Below are positions 20,583 to 27,194 of a stretch of DNA of 64,000 nucleotides, piece by piece. The notes beneath the pieces are model-generated. The model had not been told where the DNA came from. It searched no databases and saw only the letters and a program-made list of their open reading frames with translations. This stretch comes from Pseudonocardia humida (GTDB lineage: Bacteria; Actinomycetota; Actinomycetes; Mycobacteriales; Pseudonocardiaceae). Both the position numbers and the translations under genes were made by a program. The stretch spans positions 34,350-98,349 of the forward strand of contig NZ_JAGSOV010000033.1 in the NCBI RefSeq assembly GCF_023898865.1, in the 5' to 3' direction. Each line of letters opens with the position of its first letter. Within the stretch, counting starts at the first letter, position 1.

Positions 20583-22220
20583 TCAGAGGTACCTCTCGAC
20601 GTAGACGCAGGTCGAGTACGAGTAGCCGGACTCGATCACGTCGGAGCGCACCGGGGTCGACTCGTCGGTGGTCCGCGAGAACCAGGTGAAGGTGCCCGAC
20701 CCGAGCATCAGGGTCAGCGAGGGGCGCCCGGTCGGGTCGCCGCACGGGTCGGCCGGGCCGAGGCTGTCGATCAGCGGTCCGACGTACTGCTCCGTGCAGT
20801 CCGGGCAGGGCGGCAGCACGAACTCGTGCGCGGTCGGGCCGACCAGGTAGACGTGCTGCTCGTAGGGGGTGTTGTTGAAGACGGTCACCGGGTTGGGGCC
20901 GGTCACGTTGTTCGTCAGCGGGGCCGGCAGCGGCAGCGGTGCCCCGCCCGACTCGGCCAGCACCGTCGCCGCGATGATCGCCGAGCGGGCCTGCGCGGCC
21001 CGCGGGTCGTCCGGGTAGGCGCCCAGGAAGGCGGTGAGCCGGTCGATCGCCCCGGAGTAGCTCGACCCCCGGTAGTCGGCCAGGCCGCACTCGAACATCG
21101 CCGGGGCCCGGTCGGCGTGGGCGACGCGCACGACGTCGGCGGTGGGCCCGGTCGCCGGCAGGGACGCGAACGAGTCCAGCACCGGCAGGCCCGCGCAGTA
21201 CTGCCCCTGGGCGGTCAGCCCCGTCGCGGCGGCGTAGGTGTCGGCCAGCGCCTGAGGCACGCGCGCCGCGCTCGGGGTCGCGGCGAACTCGTCGGCCACC
21301 ACGAGCAGCGCGTCGACGGCGGCCCGGGCCAGCCCGGCTCGGGAGTTCCCGTCGCCGGTGGCCGCGGCGGCGCGCAGCTGCTCGGCCTGTTCCAGGTAGG
21401 TGGCGGCCAGGTCGGCGCGGGCCCGCGGGGTGTCGAACTCGACGAGCAGGTCGCGGTAGACGCGGATCGCGCCGGGCTGGTCGCCCGCCGCCCGCAGCTG
21501 CTGCGCCCACGCGTCGTAGGTGGCCTCCAGGTTCCGCGCGGCGAACCCGACCAGCACCGTCCCCGGGTGCGCGCGGCGGAAGTCCTGGTAGCCGCGCACC
21601 GCCGCGGCGTGGTCGCCGCGGCGCCCGGCCTCGACCGCGACGAGGTAGGCCAGGCACTGCGCGCGGCCCAGGCGCGCGGCCGGGACGTCCGCGCTCATCG
21701 TGAGCTCGAACGGCCCGTCGACGGTGTCGAACCGCTCCACCGCCGTCGCGCAGTCGGCCCGGGCCTGCGCGGCCAGCCCCTGCTCGTAGACCGAGGACCC
21801 CGCGACCCGGTAGCCGACGAACCCCCCGACCAGCCCCACCACCAGCAGCGCCGCCCCCACGACCGGCACGGCGCGCGCCCGCGCACCCACCGGCCGCGGG
21901 TGCCGCCGGGCCAGCAGCCCGGCGGCGACCGCCGCCGCCCCCAGCCACAGCCCGGCCGGCACGACCCACAGCAGCGGCCGGTCGGCGGCGTCGGTGCCGA
22001 ACGCGAACGCGACCAACCCCCCGGTGATCGCCAGACCCCCGGCCGCCGCCCCCCACCGCCCCAGGTAGGCGAACCCCACCCCGAGCCCGCTGAGGTTGAA
22101 CAGCACCGCCGCCCCCACCGACCGCGCCGGCCGCTCCGCGGACGTCGGGACGATGTCGGTGTGGTCGACGGTCGGCCCGTCGGACCGCACGGGGTGCGAC
22201 GGTGGTGGAACGGTGCTCAT
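20583..22220 (-). CDS. Membrane protein with helical-repeat ectodomain and C-terminal beta domain
   Basis: 545 residues from the ATG at 22220; an upstream in-frame start at 22271 would add 17 unlikely residues. After a Pro/Ser-rich N-terminus come four hydrophobic helices, starting 'VLFNLSGLGVGFAYLGRWGAAAGG' and ending 'VGAALLVVGLVGGFVGYRV' (about 35-150). The remainder is exoplasmic: a helical TPR-like region (about 155-420) with repeated Ala-rich helices ('VERFDTVDG', 'AAAVRGYQDFRRAHPG', 'GAIDRLTAFLGAYPDDPRAAQAR'), then a beta-rich domain with a Cys pair ('PPCPDCTEQYVG') and further cysteines that could form disulfides. I do not recognise a function. Its stop lies at the deletion point of the jetD stub. 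Confidence 0.8.
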   Translation of the reverse strand: MSTVPPPSHPVRSDGPTVDHTDIVPTSAERPARSVGAAVLFNLSGLGVGFAYLGRWGAAAGGLAITGGLVAFAFGTDAADRPLLWVVPAGLWLGAAAVAAGLLARRHPRPVGARARAVPVVGAALLVVGLVGGFVGYRVAGSSVYEQGLAAQARADCATAVERFDTVDGPFELTMSADVPAARLGRAQCLAYLVAVEAGRRGDHAAAVRGYQDFRRAHPGTVLVGFAARNLEATYDAWAQQLRAAGDQPGAIRVYRDLLVEFDTPRARADLAATYLEQAEQLRAAAATGDGNSRAGLARAAVDALLVVADEFAATPSAARVPQALADTYAAATGLTAQGQYCAGLPVLDSFASLPATGPTADVVRVAHADRAPAMFECGLADYRGSSYSGAIDRLTAFLGAYPDDPRAAQARSAIIAATVLAESGGAPLPLPAPLTNNVTGPNPVTVFNNTPYEQHVYLVGPTAHEFVLPPCPDCTEQYVGPLIDSLGPADPCGDPTGRPSLTLMLGSGTFTWFSRTTDESTPVRSDVIESGYSYSTCVYVERYL

Positions 22221-22321
22221 CGGGCCCCCGGCCTTCGCGGGACGTCCCTCGCGGGACGCGGACCGCCCCATTACCGGCCCCCGCGCTTCACCCCCGCTTT
22301 AGCCCCTCCCACGACCCCGCC

Positions 22322-22411
22322 ACCACGCACACCTGGTGGTCGTCGCGCACACCTCCCGCCATGTGCGTGGTGGCGACGAGGTGCGCGCGGTGGCCGGGGG
22401 TGTGCGTGGTC
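22322..22411. repeat. 90-bp intergenic repeat, copy A
   Basis: This segment aligns without gaps to 23401-23490 at 71 of 90 positions by my count. It is built from short alternating blocks, two of CGCACACC type followed by three of GTGCGTGG type, so it is also an imperfect palindrome. Identical blocks between the copies include ATGTGCGTGGTG and GGTGTGCGTGGTC. It lies 4 bases beyond the reconstructed stop codon of the frameshifted AbiEi-like gene, on its 3' side. Confidence 0.8.
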
Positions 22412-22415
22412 GAAC

Positions 22416-23319
22416 TCAGGTGGGACGGAAGGCTGCCCGGAGTCGGCGGGCGACCGGGGTGAAATCGTCCAGGTCCGGCCACGACCAGCGGACGACGGCG
22501 AGGCCCTGAGCGCGAAGCCGGTCTTCGCGGAGCTTCTCGGCGTACGGCGTCGGCCGGTGCTTGGCCGGGGCGCAGGAGCCGTCCGTACTTGGCCCGGCCG
22601 TCGAACTCGCCGATGGTGGCGAGCCCGGGCCAGCCGAAGTCGGCCCGGCCGATCAGCGCACCGTGTTCGTCGTGCACGGCGAGTTGGGGCACGGGCCGCG
22701 GCAGCCCGCAGCGGGCGATCGCGATCCGGCTCCGCGACTCGCCGACGCTCTCGGCACGGCCGTCGGCGAACGCGAGCGCCCGGCGGGCCGCGGGCAGGCC
22801 CGGCCACCTCGCCGCCCGGAGCAGCACCATGGCGAGGCCGGCCGGGTCGACCGCGTGGCGGGCCAGGGCGGCGTCGGCCAGGACCACGGCCTGCTCGAAG
22901 GGCTGCGTCCGGGCGAGGTCGAGCAGGGTGCGGGCGACCGTGGTGACGCGCAGGCCGCCGATCACGACGACGTCCTCGGGGGCCAGCGGGGCCGCGTGGA
23001 CGTGCACCCGGACACCGGAGCGACCGCCGCGGGACCGGCCCCGGGTGACGTGCACGCGCTCCAACGGCACCCCCCACACCGGCAGGCCGTGCACCACCGC
23101 GGCCGACGCGTGGCTGACGACCGCATCGGGCGACAGGACTCCGCACGCCGCCCTGATCGCGAGGAGGTGGTGGGCATCGGCGCCGGCGGGTGGGGTGCCG
23201 ACCGCGTAAGCGCCCCGCCGCAGCGGGACCAGCACCCCGTCGCGCCGCATCCGCCGCAGCTCGCCGTCGGTGTAGCCGCTCGCGAGCAGCCGCCCGCGCC
23301 ACTCCACGTCGCCCGTCAT
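22416..23319 (-). pseudogene. Frameshifted AbiEi-like antitoxin / DUF559-type endonuclease-fold gene
   Basis: From the ATG at 23319 the protein has a winged-helix start ('WRGRLLASGYTDGELRRMRRDGVLVPLRRGAYAVG') typical of AbiEi-type antitoxin domains, a middle region ('VSHASAAVVHGLPVWG', 'VTTVARTLLDLAR') and 'GRADFGWPGLATIGEFDGRAKYGRL', the strand-acid-acid pattern of Vsr/DUF559-like nuclease folds. Around 22543-22550 the frame breaks. In the next frame the expected tail continues: 'EKLREDRLRAQGLAVVRWSW', then 'DDFTPVARRLRAAFRPT' and a stop at 22416. The span is 3n+1 bases, consistent with one net inserted or two deleted bases. It is either a real pseudogene or a sequence error. The function is unknown; such genes are common in actinobacteria. 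Confidence 0.75.
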
Positions 23320-23400
23320 GCCGTCGAGGGTGCCGCCCGCCGACTTCGGTGAGCACCCCCTCCGCCGGCGCTGTGGACAACCCGCCGCACCGGCTTGTCC

Positions 23401-23490
23401 ACGACGCACACCCCCTGGTCACCGCGCGCACGTCCCAGCATGTGCGTGGTGACCAGCAGGTGTGCGCGGCGCCGGGAGGTGTGCGTGGTC
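23401..23490. repeat. 90-bp intergenic repeat, copy B
   Basis: Partner of the repeat at 22322-22411, in the same orientation. Its end overlaps the first two bases of the aminotransferase stop codon, so again the repeat sits directly on the 3' side of a minus-strand gene. Its other end lies 81 bases upstream of the AbiEi-like start. The pair therefore brackets that gene. The internal CGCACACC/GTGCGTGG symmetry could form a stem in RNA. Confidence 0.8.
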
Positions 23491-24760
23491 AGGCGGGCGC
23501 GGCGGTGAGGGCGGTGTCGAGGGCGGTGGCGAACGCGGCGGCGAGGTCGCGGATCTGCTCGTCGGTGATCACGAACGCCGGGGAGACCTGGACGGCGCCC
23601 TGGCCGATCGCCCGGGTGAGGACGCCTTCGGCGCGCAGCGCGGCGACGACGGCGGCGGGGAGGGCGGGGTCGCGGGCGAGGGCGTCGGTGGACAGCTGGA
23701 CCGCGGTGAGCAGCCCGGTGCCGGTGCGGACCTCGCCGACCAGCGGGTGGGCCGCCAGCGGGGTGAACGCCTCGGCCAGCACCACCTCTGCATCGCGGAC
23801 GCGGGGGATGAGCCGCTCCCGCTCGATGATGTCGAGGTTGGCCAGGGCCGCGGCCGACCCGGCGACGTGCCCGGAGGACGTGTAGCCGTGGCGCCACAGG
23901 CCCACCGTGCCGTCGTAGAACGGCTCGGACACCCGCTCCCCCGCGAGCACGGCGCCCATCGGCAGGTAGCCCGAGGTGATGCCCTTCGCGCAGAGCACGA
24001 GGTCGGGCTCGACGCCGAAGCGGTGCGCGGCGAACCACTCGCCGACCCGGCCGAACCCGGTGATCACCTCGTCGAGGACCAGCAGCACGCCGGTCTCCCG
24101 GCAGATGCGGGCGACCTCGGCCAGGTAGTCCGGCGGGGGGATCAGGATGCCGCCCGCGCCGATCACCGGCTCGCAGATGAACGCGGCGACGTGCTGCTCA
24201 CCGAGGCTCTCGATGGTCTTGGCCAGCGCCTCGGCCGAGTCCCACGGCACGCGGGTGGTGTCGGGCACGAGCTCGCCGTAGCCGGCCCGGTTGGGCTCGA
24301 TGCCGGCCAGCCCGGTGCCGCCCAGGTGCATGCCGTGGTAGGCCGACTCGCGCGAGACGACGGTGCGCCGCTCCGGCTGGCCCAACGCCGACCAGTAGCG
24401 CCGGACCAGCTTGACCGCGGTGTCGACGGAGTCGGACCCGCCACTGGTGAGGAAGGCCCTGGCGGCCGGGAACGGGGCCAGCGCGGCCAGCCGCTCGGCC
24501 AGCTCCTCCGCGGGCGGGTTGGAGTAGTCGCCGAAGGTCGAGAACGAGGCCAGCCGCCCGACCTGGCGGGCGACCGCCTCGCCGATCTCGGTGCGGCCGT
24601 GCCCGACGTTGCAGTTCCACAGCCCGGCGGCGGCGTCGACGTAGCGGCGCCCGGTGGTGTCCCAGACGTGCACGCCCTCCCCGCGCTCGAGCACGAGCGG
24701 ACCGTCGCGGGTGATCGCCTGCATGTCGGCGAACGAGTGCCAGAAGCTCGACGTGGCCAT
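23489..24760 (-). CDS. Class III pyridoxal-phosphate aminotransferase
   Basis: 423 residues from an ATG. Fold-type I signatures are clear: 'FLTSGGSDSVDTAVKLVRRYW' for cofactor phosphate binding, 'LVLDEVITGFGRVGEWFAA' with the Asp that contacts the pyridine nitrogen, and 'LCAKGITSGYLPMGAVLA' with the Schiff-base Lys (about 270). 'RHGYTSSGHVAGSAAALANLDIIERE' is typical of omega-transaminases. It transfers an amino group between an amine or omega-amino acid and a keto acid; the exact substrate is not visible. It stands 64 bases downstream of an NTF2-like gene on the same strand, so the two may be cotranscribed. Confidence 0.92.
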   Translation of the reverse strand: MATSSFWHSFADMQAITRDGPLVLERGEGVHVWDTTGRRYVDAAAGLWNCNVGHGRTEIGEAVARQVGRLASFSTFGDYSNPPAEELAERLAALAPFPAARAFLTSGGSDSVDTAVKLVRRYWSALGQPERRTVVSRESAYHGMHLGGTGLAGIEPNRAGYGELVPDTTRVPWDSAEALAKTIESLGEQHVAAFICEPVIGAGGILIPPPDYLAEVARICRETGVLLVLDEVITGFGRVGEWFAAHRFGVEPDLVLCAKGITSGYLPMGAVLAGERVSEPFYDGTVGLWRHGYTSSGHVAGSAAALANLDIIERERLIPRVRDAEVVLAEAFTPLAAHPLVGEVRTGTGLLTAVQLSTDALARDPALPAAVVAALRAEGVLTRAIGQGAVQVSPAFVITDEQIRDLAAAFATALDTALTAAPA

Positions 24761-24824
24761 GCCCTGCTCCTCACGCTGGGATCACCCGATCCTGTGCGGG
24801 GCGCGGCAAGCGGTCAAGCCGGGC

Positions 24825-25331
24825 TCAGCCCCGGGCCAGCAGCGCCGCCGCGTCGGCCGGGTCGAGCCGCAGCTGGGCCAGCAGCCCGGCGTAGTCCCAC
24901 AGGGTGCGGTGGCGGTCGATGAGCGTCGTGGTCAGCCCGAGGCGGCTGCGGTGCTCGGCGGACACGACGGTGATCGCCAGCACCTCGACCGGCCGCCCGG
25001 TCGCGGGCACGCCCGGCAGCAGCCAGGGCAGGGCCCGGTCGTGGGTGAAGGCCACCACCGACTCGTCGACGAGCCGGCGCTGGTCGGCCGTGCGCGACAC
25101 GCGGCGGAAGGTCAGGTCGGGCGGCAGGTGCGGGGCGAGGTCCTCGTCGAGTCGGCGGCGCAGCTCGGCCGCGCCGCGCGCGGTGACGCCGTGGGGCAGG
25201 TTCGCCACCTCGACCGAGTCGGTGACGCACGCGAGCGCCGCTGCGGTGTCGCCACCGGCGTAGACGGCTCGACCGAACGAGTCCGCCAGCACCTCGAGGC
25301 TGTGCACGAGCTGCCGGATCTGCATGGTCAT
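24825..25331 (-). CDS. NTF2/SnoaL-like small protein
   Basis: 168 residues from the ATG at 25331, preceded by a G-run at a suitable distance; starts at 25325 or 25343 are possible. The pattern of a long first helix ('QIRQLVHSLEVLADSFGRAVYAGG'), a polar turn with 'VTDSVEVANLPHGVTARGAAELRRRL', and late strands ('VVAFTHDRALPWLLPG', 'PVEVLAITVVSAEH', 'IDRHRTLWDYAGLLAQLRL') fits the cone-shaped NTF2-like fold used by SnoaL cyclases and many small isomerases. No catalytic residues can be assigned by eye. The aminotransferase follows on the same strand. Confidence 0.6.
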   Translation of the reverse strand: MTMQIRQLVHSLEVLADSFGRAVYAGGDTAAALACVTDSVEVANLPHGVTARGAAELRRRLDEDLAPHLPPDLTFRRVSRTADQRRLVDESVVAFTHDRALPWLLPGVPATGRPVEVLAITVVSAEHRSRLGLTTTLIDRHRTLWDYAGLLAQLRLDPADAAALLARG

Positions 25332-25410
25332 GCGGGCCCCCACGGTTCACGGCGCCCGCAATGCTCGCAGGGGCCCGACGGGCGGATCAACGGGTCGGGG
25401 CGCCCGCCGG

Positions 25411-26946
25411 CTAGCCGAACCCGAGGCGGGCCAGCGGCTCGACCAGCTCGCGCTCCTCGTAGGACAGGTGCGACAGCAGGGTGTCGGTGAGCAGGTCGAT
25501 CGCGGCGCGCAGGTCCTTCATGCCGTCGGGCGTGGTCACCAGCGCCACCAGCGCCTGGTCGACCCGCTCGATCACGCCGTGGATCGCGATGTGCTCCTCG
25601 GCCAGCCGGTCGACGACCGGGGCCAGCGCGGGCTCGGCCCGGCGCAGGTGCGGGAACAGGGTGCGGTCCTCGATGGTGTGGTGGGTGGTGACGATCCGGC
25701 AGTAGGTCTCGCAGTAGACGCCCAGGGTCCAGTTGTTCTGGCGCAGCGTCATGGTCTGCAGGTGGGAGCGGGCGGTCCCGGGGTCCAGCGCCCCGGCGGC
25801 GACCTGGTCGGCGATGTCGCGCAGCTGCCGCAGCTCGGCGCGCAGCCCGTCGTGCACGTCCACCAGGTGCCGGCCGGCGGCCACCTCGTGCGGGGTGTAG
25901 TCGCGGCGGGGGTCGGACGCCGGGCCGGTCGGGCGGGTCGACTCGTCCCACACGTGCTCGGTGCTGAGCCGGGTGCCGTCGTCGGGGGTGGGGACGCCGG
26001 CCAGGGATCCGCGCGCGGTGACCGGTTCGGGCACGTGGAGGGGCGCGGCGGGACCCGCCGCGCCGGCCCGCTCGGCCGCCACCAGCTCCCGCACGGCCGG
26101 GGCGACCTCGGCGGCGTAGCGGCGGATGAGGTCGGGGGAGTCGGCCATCAGGATGAACCCGGACACGCCCTCGGTCAGCGCCAGCTCGGCCAGCTGCTCC
26201 ACCCACACCTCGGGTGGGCCCTGCAGGAACTCGCGGCCGGTGCCCTCGAAGGTGCCCACGACGTTGTAGAGCCTGCGCACCGCCGACGGCTCGCGCCCGG
26301 CCGCCCGCGCGGCCTCGTCGATGACGGCGCCGGCCGCGGCCAGCTGCTCGGGGGGCAGGTAGGGCGAGCTGGGCAGCCAGCCGTCGGCGGCGCGCCCGGT
26401 CAGGCGCAGGCCGCGCGGCTTGTAGACGCCGAGCCAGATGCCGATGTCGTGGACGGGGAACGGGCCGGGCTTGGCCCCCGCGAGGCGGTAGTGCTCACCT
26501 GCGGTGCGCGCCCCGCGCCCGGGCGTCCACAGCGCCCGGATCACCCCGATCGCCTCGGCCAGCGCGGTGAGCGACTCGCCGGGGGTGCGGCGGGGGCCGC
26601 CCTGGGCGGCGATGGCGTCCCAGAACGCACCGGCGCCCAGGCCGAGCTCGACGCGCCCACCGCTGAGGATGTCGAGGCTGGCGGCGCTGCGGGCCAGCAC
26701 GGCGGGCGGTCGCAGCGGCAGGTTCGCGACGTTGGGCAGCACCGCCACCGAGCGCGTGCGGGCGGCGATCACCGACAGCAGCGTCCACGCGTCGAGGTGG
26801 GCGGGCTGGTACGGGTGGTCCTGCACGCTGACCAGGTCGAGCCCGACCTGCTCGGTCAGCTCGGCGAGCGCGAGCGCCTGCTCGGCGCGGTCGGCGGCCG
26901 GGGTGATGAACGTGCCGAACGCGAGGTCGTGGCCGAGGTCGGGCAT
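25411..26946 (-). CDS. LLM-class oxidoreductase fused to a hemerythrin (HHE) domain
   Basis: 511 residues from the ATG at 26946, with GGAGGG upstream. The N-terminal ~300 residues are a luciferase-like monooxygenase barrel ('GTFITPAADRAEQALALAELTEQVGLDLVSVQDHPYQP', 'VELGLGAGAFWDAI', 'IWLGVYKPRGLRLTGRAADGW'). In actinobacteria such proteins usually use coenzyme F420. After a Pro/Ala-rich linker (about 305-360) comes a hemerythrin-like four-helix domain with the iron-ligand pattern 'HLVDVHDGLRAEL', 'TTHHTIEDRTLFPHL', 'LAEEHIAIHGVIE' and 'LLSHLSYEERELVEPL'. The fusion suggests electron transfer coupled to O2, NO or iron sensing. An AT-rich promoter (TACAAT on the minus strand at 26983-26988) precedes it. 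Confidence 0.88.
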   Translation of the reverse strand: MPDLGHDLAFGTFITPAADRAEQALALAELTEQVGLDLVSVQDHPYQPAHLDAWTLLSVIAARTRSVAVLPNVANLPLRPPAVLARSAASLDILSGGRVELGLGAGAFWDAIAAQGGPRRTPGESLTALAEAIGVIRALWTPGRGARTAGEHYRLAGAKPGPFPVHDIGIWLGVYKPRGLRLTGRAADGWLPSSPYLPPEQLAAAGAVIDEAARAAGREPSAVRRLYNVVGTFEGTGREFLQGPPEVWVEQLAELALTEGVSGFILMADSPDLIRRYAAEVAPAVRELVAAERAGAAGPAAPLHVPEPVTARGSLAGVPTPDDGTRLSTEHVWDESTRPTGPASDPRRDYTPHEVAAGRHLVDVHDGLRAELRQLRDIADQVAAGALDPGTARSHLQTMTLRQNNWTLGVYCETYCRIVTTHHTIEDRTLFPHLRRAEPALAPVVDRLAEEHIAIHGVIERVDQALVALVTTPDGMKDLRAAIDLLTDTLLSHLSYEERELVEPLARLGFG

Positions 26947-26993
26947 CGCGGGTGTCCCTCCAGAAAACGTGCTGTCGTTCAGATTGTACATAT

Positions 26994-27113
26994 TTAGATG
27001 TTCTCTGCGATAGACGGCCTGGCTGTCGCGCGCCCGGCGAGCCGGGTCGCCACCGCCTCGCGCGGGAGGCCCCGCCGTTCGGCCAGGGCGCGCACCGCGA
27101 CCCGGGTGGGCAT
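26994..27113 (-). other. Possible 39-codon ORF upstream of the LLM-hemerythrin gene
   Basis: ATG at 27113 to TAA at 26994, encoding a basic helical peptide that begins 'MPTRVAVRALAERRGLPREA'. It has GC-rich third positions and a weak GCAGG upstream, and lies 47 bases before the LLM-hemerythrin start, across its likely promoter. It could be a leader peptide, a remnant or chance. The rest of the gap 26947-27194 holds only the two divergent promoters. Confidence 0.25.
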
Positions 27114-27194
27114 CCTGCCCGCCGCGGCGGCGCTCGGTTGTGCCCACGCCGCCGCGGTGGTCCAGTGGTGCTCCGATCGTCGGAAGGAGCGGCC

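Noticed and set aside
22322..23490. The two 90-bp repeats as CRISPR repeats or an IS element with inverted ends
   Set aside because: There are only two copies, about 1 kb apart and in direct orientation, with a non-transposase gene between them and no visible target duplication.
26980..27006. AT-rich GTACA-n8-TGTTC imperfect palindrome upstream of the LLM-hemerythrin gene
   Set aside because: One of five arm bases mismatches and the segment overlaps a likely -10 region, so AT-richness alone can explain it; no adjacent regulator supports it.
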